Origin: Echria macrotheca
Taxonomy: Eukaryota > Ascomycota > Sordariomycetes > Sordariales > Schizotheciaceae
Direction: 5' to 3'
Assembly: GCA_030411725.1 (NCBI GenBank)
Contig: MU839828.1
Location: 3,348,001 to 3,412,000 of the forward strand
DNA: 64,000 nucleotides
The first letter of the stretch is position 1. Each line of letters starts with the position of its first letter. The position numbers and the translations under genes were made by a program. This document shows, one piece after another, positions 10,501-20,916 of the stretch. The notes under the pieces are model-generated. The model did no database searches. It was given only the letters and a program-made list of their open reading frames with translations, and was not told the DNA's origin.

Positions 10501-11653
10501 CTCCCTTTGACCGGCCTCAAAGATGCTGGCCACATGTAGCGGCTCCGACCGGTTGATGGCATCGGTGAACAGGGGCATAAAGTCGGCCATGGCTCCGCCC
10601 GTCAGGGGCTGACCAGGAGTCAACTCGCGCGGCGTCTGGAGAGCTTGAGACAGCTTGCGTCGCAAGACGCCAAAGTAGGTGCGGTACTCGTCTTCAAAGT
10701 CTTCGAGCACGAGGAACTTCTTGGTGCCGTCCGACAGACCATCCCTGGCCACCTGCCGGAGCTTGTCTGGCAGGATAAAGACCTGAGTCGACTCGAATAC
10801 CGATGCCAAGAGCTTGCGGATCTCATTGCGGTTGCGGGCCAGCGAGTTGGTTTCCTTCTCCGGCTTGAAGAGTTTGTCCCTGAGAGTGTCGGCCGTGTCG
10901 ACACTGTTGAGTCGGAACTGATTGAAGAGGACGAAGAGGTGACCAAAGGTCGGAGCGGCCGTTTGCGTGTCAGTCGTTGCAGGGGCATCTCCGTCGGGAG
11001 ATCCGGCGGCACGCAGGCGCTGGGCGGCCTGAACCATCATGCCCAGCTGGCCAAGGATCTCTTCGGTCAGCAGGCCCCCGGTCCGGTTGTAGATGACGAC
11101 ACGGGACGCGGTCAGTGCCGGACTGAACAGGTTCAGGTCGTACGAAGCGCCCACCGCACCCTGGCCCTCGGTGTCAACGAACGTCACCTTGATGTTGGGA
11201 TCGGCGGCATCAGTGGCCGCATCACCCTCGAGTGTGGAGAACTGCGGCAGGGTCAAGACACGGGTCGGGACGTAGACGCCCTTGGTGAAGGTCTCCATGC
11301 CGGGATATGTGGCAAAGAGCTCCGTCTTGGACCCGGCCAGCAGATTCATCAGAGTGCTCTTGCCGGACCGAGCCGGGCCCATGACCGAGATAAGGTTGAG
11401 AGGATCCCTGACGAGACGGATCATGTTGTTGGTCGGGTCCTCGACAACCTGGAGGAAGTACGGCTGTTCTTCTTCCTCGGTTGCGTTGTCGAAGGGCTCT
11501 GCTGGGGCAATCATGTCGAGCCACCGCAGAGCCACCGAGGAGCCATCGTCGGCTCGGGCCAGTGCGGCCAGGTTGGAGGCAGAAATTGCGCCTGCGTTAC
11601 ATTAGCCCTGTGGATCAGTTTGGTCTGATGTTTTACTCACCACCAAGACTCAT
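7504..11653 (-). CDS. GBP-like large GTPase fused to an aerolysin-like pore-forming module
   Basis: Six exons (11641-11653, 8968-11591, 8782-8895, 8457-8714, 7787-8371, 7504-7680), all phases consistent, 1256 residues. The N-terminal G domain has a P-loop GPARSGKS (about residues 76-83), a GBP-style switch with Thr in FTKG (about 107) and the hallmark DTEGQG (144-149). At the place where GBPs carry TLRD it reads FNQFRL (about 227-232). Residues from about 330 to 900 are long helices, as in GBP/dynamin-like stalks. The last 250-350 residues change character. The exon covering residues 1004-1198 is a beta-rich Ser/Thr/Gly module with an amphipathic hairpin-like stretch, followed by a Pro-containing strand pair, as in the aerolysin/ETX-MTX2 superfamily. 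No signal peptide, so cytosolic. GTPase assignment is firm; the pore-former call is by pattern only. A membrane-attacking role is inferred. Confidence 0.78.
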
Positions 11654-12898
11654 AGTGGCTGGTCCGTCTGAGTCGGTCTGGCTCAAATATGAACGGGGTG
11701 GAGTTGCGAGTTGACCGTGGCTGAGTATTTCAATTAGGGGGTGCTAAGTGTAAGCCAGGAGATATTGATTTGAGCTGATCGATGGAAGAAAAATCGTCCT
11801 TGTTGTTTCAAAGCAGGGGACTTTTCCATCACGACCTGTCGGTTATTTATAAATGTAGGGATCTCCGTAATAACTATCACATGGTCAACATCAAGAGCTT
11901 TTGGAAAGCCACCACCTGGGTATCACCTCGGATCATCAAGAAGCATCAACACAGCCCACCAGCGGCCATGACGACAGGTATCAGCTCTCGACTGAGCCAT
12001 GACTAGACTCGATACAGATCACAAATATCGATTTTCTGCAGACGGGTCGACCGTCATTGGTGTTTCGATCCAAGCTGACAGCGGTGAGCAGCTATTCACC
12101 CCGTGATGTGTTCAAAGCCGCCCTTTATCTCGTCCAGACCGGTTAAGTCGGAAGGGCCCGTCCAATGACTGATTTCAGCTATGCGCCAAGTCGACCGTGC
12201 CACACGCAGAGATTCGACAAACGCGCAGAGGGCTGAGGGTCGACGTTATCTGTGGCTTGCCTTGGCATGCAGCGGACCACACCGTCTCCATGTTGAGAGC
12301 GTATTGGCTGCTTGTGGCTTCACGGTAGGATTCAGAACGGAGGTGCCGTTGGTTATTTTTTTATTTTCTTTCGGGGAGACCCTTACCAGTATTACCTACT
12401 TTGAGGGGCTTGAAGCGCGGTGAAGAGTTATGCCCGCGCCCTGCTCCTCTCACTCACTTCGGCCGGCATGAGCTTAACCTTGACGGCGGCACCGCCTTCT
12501 CGTAAGTTTTGCCAATCATAGCCGTCGCTTGTACTACCCAAGCCGGGTGGGTGAGAATGAGTTGAAGCGACGAGAGATGCGGACCGTGAGTGACTGGCCT
12601 AGCTTTGTGGATGGAGAGGCGAACTTGTGTTCCGACATCCCGCCGAGCTTGTCGAGTGTGAGCTTGAGTCTGCGCCGAAGGAAGGTCATAAAGCTAGTTC
12701 AAAACCGAACTCACCTGGTTGCTCAAGAGAGGAGCCCTTGGCATCCTCTGCCGTAGTCAAAGACGGTCTCTTTAGCGTTTGAGGATCTCGGCCAGGTGAT
12801 GTGCGTTTCTCCTCCGAGGTTTGAAGACCTCACACTACCACAGCCACTTCCAAACCACACTTTCCTTCACTTTAATAAACAGCTAAATGCGGTAATCC
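11654..12898. other. Intergenic region upstream of the GTPase gene, with a possible mini-ORF
   Basis: This 1.2-kb region separates two minus-strand genes, so it holds the GTPase promoter and the 3' flank of the kinase-like gene. On the plus strand a TATA-like TTATTTATAAATG near 11839 precedes an ATG at 11968 and a possible 66-nt intron (GTATCA..TGCAG). A 24-codon spliced frame then ends near 12104. Nothing else looks coding. Confidence 0.3.
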
Positions 12899-14100
12899 TT
12901 AATCGGCTGAATCATCCAAATCCGCCCTGTTCTCCCCTGTCGAGATGTCTTCATCTAGGCTTTTGATCACCTTGATCAAGTTCCTGACGCCGAAGAGGAG
13001 GTTCTCATCTGGGCCCTCACCAGGAGTCCACCGTGCTTGGGAGAAATCGGTAAGCTTCAGTGAGTATATTCGCGGAAGATCTTCTAATAGTTCGTCGTCG
13101 TCGTCTTCCGGCTTTCCCCCATCTTCCAGCGTTAGGGCAACAAGTTCTGGGGTGGTCCTGGAATTATGAGCGATTCGTGTGCTATTGACTGGAGAACCAA
13201 GATCTTCCGAAATGTTTGGGTTTGGCCCCGCGTCGAGAGTGGTTATGACCTCATCGATGGCTTGCCGCAGCGCCCGGCCGTCACCTTCATAAATGAACTG
13301 CAGTATCGAGGAATACGACCGGAATTCTGTTCTTTCGAGGACGGATTCAAGCCTGCGTAGGTCTTCGAGAAAGGCGCCCATAACGATAAGCCCTAGATCC
13401 CTGTTGAGGGCTGCGGCGCGATTGAAGAGGAAGGATCTGAACGCTTTTCGAACGCCATATGCGTCGACGATGCTCCGAGCCCACTGTCGGTCAAAGACCT
13501 GATAGCCGGTTGCATCCCAGTTGACCTCCTCGCTGTCACCCCGGTACACTCGCATCCCAGTTATGGCAAACCCGAGCTCGCTGTGCGTGGTTTGTTTGGA
13601 GAACTGATCAAAGCGTTGCCGCTTCGCCAGGCTTGCGGTGTCGTCCCACAACCGCCTCCCGAGCCTAACGGAGCAGACATTCGGCTTTTGGAAACCGTAC
13701 AACAGGTTTTCCTGCACGAGCATGCGCGTTGCGTTGACTTGTTGGCCATCACCGTGCGTGCTGAGGGTGCCGAAGAAGGCAGGAATAACGACTGTGAGGG
13801 ATTGATGGTTCTTGAATGCATCCTCGACGAACTGAATCTCTGCGTCGGAAGCTAGGCGAAAGTGGAGTTCATTGTCCGGATCTCGGGCGTCGCCTGGGCT
13901 TGCAGCGTTGAAGGGAGAGTCAGTGGCGGGGTCCCCAACAGCCTGGGCCTACGGGTTCCTGCCCGATTCTGCCACATCGCAACTTACCGATAGAGTGCCG
14001 ACACAGGCGCAGAGATATCGCCGGATGCGGGAGTGACTAGTCTCTGCCCTGCTCTGGGGCCAGAGGGTATGCTGAGGTGGAAGGAAGAGTCGGATGCCAT
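12899..14100 (-). CDS. Inositol polyphosphate multikinase-like protein with degenerate active-site motif
   Basis: Two exons, 13988-14100 and 12899-13898, 370 residues; the intron (89 nt) ends at GCAAG. The body follows the Ipk2/Arg82 (IPMK) fold order. An AEIQFVEDAF..PAFFGTLS segment corresponds to the region before the catalytic motif, and LVQENLLYGFQKPN leads into it. SELGFAITGMRVYR and QFIYEGDG come next, and the C-terminal LKLTDFSQARWTPGEG keeps the metal-binding Asp and the conserved 'GPDENLL.GVR' block. In the signature PxxxDxKxG, however, the sequence at residues 110-118 is PNVCSVRLG: Asp is Ser and Lys is Arg. The usual N-terminal VAGHDG-like segment is also missing. It may therefore be a non-catalytic paralogue. 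It shares a 284-bp divergent promoter with the STAND-N/ankyrin gene. Confidence 0.75.
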
Positions 14101-14384
14101 GATGGTAGGTCACTGTTGCAGGAGTATGCGGGCGAGTGTCCGAGTCGATGCACGAAGTGGGCATTGGGCAGACGTTGCGAGTTTGGTCTTCGAAGGACCT
14201 ATCGGTCACACTCCTGCCGCGCATAATCACGTGGTCTGCACTCTCAAACAATGCACCTTCCCTGACATGCCAGTGCAGATCTGAGGCGCCGAACGTGGGC
14301 TGTTGCCTAACCCATCCCTCGAATTCAGAGCCGAGATTCTCGACATTCGGGTCAACTTACCAGATCCAACCGGGCTTGGCCGCG
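14101..14384. promoter_or_regulatory. 284-bp divergent promoter between kinase-like and ankyrin genes
   Basis: The two ATG codons (14100 on minus, 14385 on plus) face away from each other across 284 bp, so the genes are likely co-regulated. I see no strong TATA box. Confidence 0.4.
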
Positions 14385-17123
14385 ATGGACCCGGTGAGCT
14401 CGGGGGCTAGCGTCCTTGCTTTCGTTCTCCTCGGCATCAAATCGGCGACCCTCCTTTACCAAACGCTGCAGTCAATTGAGGGCGGGCCGCGCAGCGTCAG
14501 CAGGGCCGCCGACAATGCCATCCGTCTTCACTCGGTTCTCCGGCAGCTGAGTCAATCCAGCGCAGGCCTCGACGATGCTAACCTCGCTCTGCGCGCCCAG
14601 CTACGGCGCTGCTCCGGAGATCTTGACGATTTCGCCGCGGCCATCACCGCTCTCCACATCGGGAGCGGGGAGCGTCGCCACGTAGTGCTGTGGAAGAGCC
14701 TCAGGGTCTTGCTTGCCGAAAAAGACATTGAAGAGATGGATCGCATCATCTCGCATCACATCTCTACTTTGAGCCTGCACCTTAACGTTCTGCAGAGGTA
14801 GCACAGCCTCCCGTGCGAGCATCGGATTGTAGTTACCTAGTTCTGACCGTGCCACAGCAACATAGCCTACACTTCCAGGGATCGCCTTGCGAGTCTCGCC
14901 GAGGCGTCGCAGTCCTTGCAGCTCCACGCCGAGTCGCAGGCAGTCGCCCAAAGTTCAGCTCTCGGTGTCCTTCGGGATCACAGCTCTTTGCTCTCTGCGA
15001 TGGACGAGAAACTCGACGGACTGAAGAACGACTGCGGGTCTGTAAGGGATGCGGTCGCCGCTCTTCCGTCCGTCTCCCCATCTCAAGCAGACACCATGAT
15101 GCAGATGCTCAGAGAATTGCAAGGCCAAGTGTCCGCCCTGTCGCAGCAAGCTTCGCATCCCCGCCCCCCGCTAGAGACTCGATTGGCTCCGGCCTCATCC
15201 AACATTCCATCTCAGCCACTGCATGCGATGCAGCCCGTTCCGGTTGACCACAACGCATCCTTGGTCGAGAGCATCCAGGGTCTGAGCGACCTCGTCCATA
15301 ACAAAGTGGGAACCATGAACGTCTATGACGGCAGGGACTCCGAGGAGGCCGAGGATGTCATCCGTGGCCTCCAGTCCATGCTGAAAGCGGCTACGGAGCT
15401 GGGCTCAGCCGAGCGTCGGGGCGAAGACGCCTCACTTCGCACCGACTTCAAGCGGTTCGAGCGACTTTTTTCTGCGTCTCCTATGATAGCCCTCAACCAT
15501 CATCCAGGGCCAGGGTCTCCACTAACTGCTGTGCCCGGGAGAAGCCTAATTCGACAAGAGCGCAGAATCCGAAAAATCCAGGCCCGCGCTGGGACGCTAA
15601 CCCTCGTCATGAACACGCGAAAGCGCAGACCTACGCCACAGGAGGGAGAAGTGGAAGACTTTGTCGCCAACGTCACGTTTGTGCCTTTCAACTACGACAG
15701 GCTGCACATGGTCAGTGCCTGCATTAACCAGCGGGGCATGTTCTCCGGTATTCGATTGCAGATTCCCCGTCTCGATGTCAACCGTCTGTTGTCCAGTCAA
15801 TCTCTCGTGTTCACGCTCGTCAGACAAGGTCGGATGGAGGAATTCCAGGCCCTCCTAGCTTCCGGGAAGGCCTCTCTCCGGGACCATGATGAAGTGGGGG
15901 CACCGTTGCTTTTTGTAAGTCACTCATGGTCATTCTCTGGGCTGCGTCAAGCCCAGGATGCTGACCCAAACCAGTATGCAACTCGCCAGCCTGAAATGTG
16001 CCGGTTTCTGCTTGAAAAAGGCGCGGATGTCGACTACTTTGGCGACTTGGACGAGGTCGAGCCATGGCACGGGAGAAGCTACGGGTTAGGCACCTGAGTT
16101 CCGGAACTGACAGCCCGGCATCAGTGAGGCTAACCAGCAGGTCATTCGAACAGTACCGTTTTGGACAAAGAGCGAAGCGATCGCGGTCTTGACGACGCAG
16201 AGTTAGATCTGATCAACCAGTGTCGTCGAATGCTGCTCGAGGCGGGCGCTGATCCCACGGTTGTAGCAACGCCTCTCAACCGGAGTTACCTCAGAGCCAT
16301 AACGAGACTCGGCAGGGAGGTAAGCTGTAATTAGTCAATCTCGCAGTCGGGTGTTCTTAAGCTGATATACTGGGGGGAATTTACCTAATTATATCTCTAA
16401 TAGGAAAGCGTTTTTCTCTCCTGGAACCTCTCCGGGGCGTTCGTTGACGGTCTGATAAACGACCAGGAGCATATCGGACATATTTCTTTTGAGCCAATGC
16501 TCTTCGACGTACTACAACGACAGGACGTTTCCAAAGAAGTCGTCCGCCTGCTCCTTCAGAAAGGGGCCAACACGCGCGCACAGACGTCGAAGGGTTCAAC
16601 CTGCTTACATGTTTACCTCCAGACTCTACAGGGAGACTCAGTAACGTTCGGTCAAGAGACCGGCTGTATAGAGCAGCAGGAAGTCCTCAGGTGCCTTATC
16701 GAGTATGGCGCTGACGTTAGGGCGCAGGATCGTGAGGGGTGGCAAGTTGGCCGAAAGGTGTCCGACGTCGCTTACAGGAAGCGCGAGGTCTTTAAATGGA
16801 GCCAGACTGAGACGCCTCCTTCGCGAGAGTCCACAGCCCTAAAAAAAATCAATTCGATCAGCATGGTTACAGCGGTGGAAAGCAGCTATGTCGGCGACCT
16901 GTGGGACTCGACGCTGGTGGCGTGCGGCTACGATCTCTTGGAATTTCGGCGTTTCCACTCCCGGCGGCCGGCTTACGGGGGTAGATACACCCGCGAGATA
17001 TTCGAACGGCTATGGCATGGCCAGGAAGAGAAATGTCCATACTGGGATGACAGAGTATGGCCTGAGGGAGGGCCAGACCCGGATGCTATGGAAGCAGAAG
17101 ATGACGAAGAAGATCCTTGGTGA
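14385..17123 (+). CDS. Fungal STAND N-terminal domain plus ankyrin repeats, no NTPase
   Basis: Five exons (14385-14797, 14858-15914, 15975-16084, 16154-16319, 16404-17123), all in phase, 821 residues. The start MDPVSSGASVLAFVLLGIKS, with a hydrophobic helix followed by a helical bundle to about residue 110, is the N-terminal domain common at the head of fungal NACHT/STAND receptors (HeLo-like family). A predicted coiled or low-complexity stretch follows. Ankyrin-type units then appear, for example MCRFLLEKGADVDYFGD, RRMLLEAGADPT, VRLLLQKGANTRAQ and LRCLIEYGADVRAQD, the last two in exon 5. There is no Walker A or NACHT motif between them. The C-terminus is acidic (AEDDEEDPW). In fungi such N-domains trigger cell death or signalling when clustered; whether this one does is unknown. 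It is divergent from the kinase-like gene. Confidence 0.82.
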
Positions 17124-17240
17124 ACCTCGGCTGACCCTGCGGAGTTCACAAGTTCCTCCCATGACATAAAAATATGTCATACGGAGAGTGGAGGGCCAAG
17201 AAGCACATACAAGTGGGCTGGTAACTATATTTATGTACAA

Positions 17241-17964
17241 CTATTCGTTCATCTCGACAGTTATCTCTGCCTCGCCACCGCTCTGATACCCCTCTGCCGC
17301 AACGATCTGGAAGTCTTGGTTCCCCAGTTCTCTTTATCCCAAGCTTGTCCCTCCATGCATCAAAGTGCGCTTTCAATTCACCGTACCCCGCAACGCGCCT
17401 GTCGCTGACATCCCTCACAGACCAGACCTGCGCGAGGATACTTTCCGAACCAATCGCCACACGGACGATCCGCTTCGTTCCGAGCGGATAGCTCCCCCCA
17501 TCCGTCTACAGCGTGGCTGTCTTCGTGCCCGCAGTTCGCCCCGAGCCACTACCCCCTGCAAAATGCAGCGTCTGATTATAAGTACCATATGACTCCACAA
17601 CATAGTACTCCACCAGTGGATTCTTGGTCATGCTGTACACAGACAGGTACCTGTTCCCCTCGGGACTGAAGGTGCCCGAGTACGTGACGTTGCGCTCCAC
17701 CTTGCTAGGGTTCCAGCCCTTGCCGCCAAAGAAATTGCTGCAGTTGCTCTAGCGCACGCTGTATAAGCTGTGGGCACCGTTCTGGTAGTTGACGTCGCCG
17801 ACGCCGTCCGTCCAGAACGAGTAGAAAAAGCCGCCGTGCGAGCCCGTGCCGATGGTGGTGCTTGCCCGCGGCGAAATGGAGGCCGGTGGTGATTATGGTT
17901 TGAAGGGGAAGGAAATCGCAACGACTATGGCAGCATTGAAGAGGATCGTCTTGAGGGAGGCCAT
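17241..17964 (-). pseudogene. GH11 endo-1,4-beta-xylanase pseudogene
   Basis: The minus strand from ATG 17964 encodes a signal-peptide-like start (MASLKTILFNAAIVV), then recognisable GH11 blocks: GGFFYSFWTDG, NPLVEYYVVESYGTYN (nucleophile Glu present), WSVRD, HFDAW, and finally VAAEGYQSGG (acid/base Glu present) before TAG at 17241. The blocks cannot be joined in one frame. A TAA follows the signal peptide, and a TAG replaces the Trp of the 'SVxW.NC' block. Another TAG occurs in the thumb-side strand region, and a frameshift lies between HFDAW and the last block. No intron placement I tried removes all of these. It is a decayed secreted xylanase gene; the nearest neighbour with a related role is the GH5 gene 3 kb away. 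Confidence 0.85.
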
Positions 17965-19244
17965 CTCTACCAACTGAGGGCGGGAAAGCCTGACCACGAT
18001 CCCCCAAGGGCCGGGCTTACAGATGCTTGACCGACTGGTGGCCAAAGAAAGCAGATGAAGCAAACAACTGGAGCTATAATGGTGACTGCAAGTAACACGA
18101 GCGGGGATTCTTGCTAGAAGGAGAAAGCTTCGAATGCTAGGATTATTCATGTACCGGCCAGAGTGAGCGATGTAATGGAGCTATGGAGGAAGTGGGCGGG
18201 AACGGCAGGAGCCGGTGGTCGGGCCAGGATGATTCGATATGCCTGCCTGCGTTCAGGAGCCGAGGAAAGACGAAGGTCGCTCTGCGCACGCTGTTAGTGA
18301 AACCCGCCAGCCAAACTCGGGAGATGGATCAATCCTGATTGTACCCTCCTCCGTTTCAACTTCTCTGCCGTTTGTCTTTACATAATTGTGAGCGTCTAGG
18401 GACACAAATCTTCGTATACCCGATGCAACCCCTTGGCCGTCTACAGTTTGGTTAGGCGTCATGAACGCTTACCTCGGGCGCGCGCCTCTTTTAGGCAAGG
18501 TGTTATCTAGATTTTCTTGCGCGCTGATATCTAATCGCCTATGTTAGGCTGCAAGCGCATTGGTAACGGTGAAAGGATGAGGCTCTGGCATGGGGAGATT
18601 GTGATACAAATGCCAGACAGTACCTGAAAGCAATGTGGACTCGTAGGATGCGTTAGGCTTTACTAGTTCTGCACCTTCACAAGCAGCAGGCTGTTCGACC
18701 ATCAGGAAATGTAGAATACCTAGTAAGCAAACTTCCCGTTCACGTTAGCTCAAAGACATCATATATCTTCCATGTGACGCAAAATTATGTACTCCGTAGT
18801 CTAGATCTCCGGTATCACGGTTGAACTCCCTCAAACAACCATCAGAGTCCCGATCCCAGATCGAAGCCTTCAAATTCCAACTGTCCGCAACACCGTAGTT
18901 GTCCGTATTTCAGCTACCTAGGTACATGACTCGCCTGCGTGCCTCTCTAGGTATCTAGGCAATGGTTGGAATGTCTTGTTTCTGGCAGAGGAGTGGTAAT
19001 GCGGAGATCAAGTCTCCAGGCGGACTGGATTTTCCTAGATACCTATCTAACACATTGAGATGAGCCCCGGAGACATTCAGCAGGGAAAAGGACCTTCCGT
19101 GCCGTACTACAAAAAAAAAAGAAATTCAACAATAGGACGATAGCACCGAGGATAAAAGTGGAAATAGTAGGACACTTGTGACAAAGTTTCCTCGACATAG
19201 CTCCATGGAACGGGAGGGTGGGCCGGTGGGGTCGGAGCAAAAAA
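17965..19244. other. Intergenic, no gene seen
   Basis: About 1.3 kb. Only short frames without coding character. It contains two TAGGTA-type motifs near 18915 and 18945, part of a motif family dispersed through the window. Confidence 0.4.
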
Positions 19245-19335
19245 TGGACAATACCGGATTCGAACCGGTGACCTTTCACAGAGCGCATCGAGATGACAAT
19301 GCGAAGCGAAAATCATACCCCTAGACCAATTGCCC
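19245..19335 (-). tRNA. tRNA-Ala(CGC) with a 19-nt intron
   Basis: Read on the minus strand, the seven-base acceptor GGGCAAT pairs with ATTGTCC and contains the G3:U70 pair that defines alanine tRNAs; the discriminator is A. The D arm (GGTCTAGGGGTAT) and the T arm with GGTTCGAATCC are intact. The anticodon stem TTCGC pairs with GTGAA (one G-U). The loop TTCGCA is interrupted after position 37 by a 19-nt intron. The intron contains ATGCG, which can pair with the anticodon region, as expected for a tRNA-splicing substrate. The mature length is 72 nt. Confidence 0.9.
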
Positions 19336-20811
19336 TGGCGATGATTGATAAAAGGGCGTGGTAATACACTACATAAACGAGTTACGCCACTGTCACAGAC
19401 CGATGACTTGCATGAACTCAACCGACCTTCTTGGCCGCCAAATTCTTAACATGGGAGTCAGCTACAGGCGGATGACATGATGACGCTTCAAATATTTGTT
19501 CCTACTCGATATTAATTCTTAACCCGTCCCATCAAATCACATCAACTCGAAAGAACAATGAATTTCCAGACGAACCCGGTCCCTAGGTTGGACATCAGGC
19601 AGCTACGCTGACGTAGAATGCAACAAGCTGTGTATGAACACTTTGTGTGCCCAATACCTCACAGTTTCTTCACAGGCATACGGGAACTTATGATTGACTG
19701 GTGGGATGTACAACGCCTCGGTACATCAAAACCCAGCTCATGCTTTATCATCAGCACAGGGCTGCATATATCGACAGGACATGGAATGCTCAGGATTCCC
19801 CCAGCTTGAAGCCAGGAATTCATTTCTAGATGGTGTAGCTACCTGCCATGCCAACTCCCACAATAATTGAAAAATGGCAGAGAGGCTAGTTTATGGCTGT
19901 TCCAGCACAGGGCCATATCTTCAGGCGGAATAAATCCGGTGTGGTAGAAGTCCCGGGTCACGCCGTCATCTAGGAGTGGTAAAGTAGTCTGGATCCCGGC
20001 CCGGAAGCGCCACACCCAGCCGTTGAAGTTTAGCTGGATATTTTGACAGGTTTGGGGAATAAGGCCGGCTCGGATCCCGGCAAGGAAAGGAATGATGTAT
20101 AAATGGACGATTAACTCCTATTTGGGACGTTCGCCAGCTCGCATAACGCATAAGAAGAAGAAAACAAGAACGCTCGTCTGTTCTGAATACCAACCATTAC
20201 ATCTTCTTAAGATCGGGATCTACCCGAGTGAAAACAAAAAACACGGTCACATTATCTCCTGACTAAGCCAAGATACCGATGCCGTCCCCGATGTGGCGCG
20301 CGGTACTTGACGGCCGGCATTGAGCATGATTCCCTCGCAGACCCCGCAGTAGCCCCCTTTTAATCTGCGACACTGGGCCGCCCTCGGCAAGCCCAGAGCA
20401 GGGCCGATTTCAATCTATCCAGGAGGACCTAGGACCGATTTTCTCTCCTAGATTCCCGCACCCATGAAAGCTAAGCTTTGGGGCGCCCCCTTGGCCAAAA
20501 AGCTTGACCAAAGAGGAATACCACCTCCAAGGCACCGCCGAACCTGGTGTCGGCTTCTCGGGACCGCCCATCATCAATCCCGACTGACTACCCCGGACGG
20601 GATTACCCCAGGAATTTCATTTGGTCGAGGACAACATCCCGTCCCTCCTTCCTTTGCCACCAGCTTCTGCTTGAGCTAGCCGAGGGCCGAATAGGGAGTT
20701 CTGGCTGTCAGCCAGACATGGCAATCAAATTCCCAGCATCCGTCATTTACTGCAATTCTAGACTCCGGGCCCGATCTAATGCGGGGAATCTCTAGAGGGC
20801 ACGGTTGCGTG
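19336..20811. other. Intergenic, no gene seen
   Basis: About 1.5 kb between the tRNA and the GH5 promoter. Small frames are present, but none is coding-like or recognisable. Confidence 0.4.
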
Positions 20812-20817
20812 TATAAG
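20812..20817 (+). promoter_or_regulatory. TATA box of the GH5 gene
   Basis: TATAAG lies 100 bp upstream of the ATG at 20917, a normal distance for a fungal secreted-hydrolase gene. Confidence 0.5.
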
Positions 20818-20916
20818 ATGGACCGGGCCTCGCTGGTGATGGTGGGAGGTGGTGGCGTCGGTTAGATCTGTACCTATTGCTTGTTTTTGTGTTCGTCATA
20901 GCTGCTTCTATTCACA

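Noticed and set aside
17241..17964. Functional GH11 xylanase with unusual introns
   Set aside because: At least three stop codons and a frameshift fall inside conserved strands; no set of GT-AG introns removes them without deleting essential sequence.
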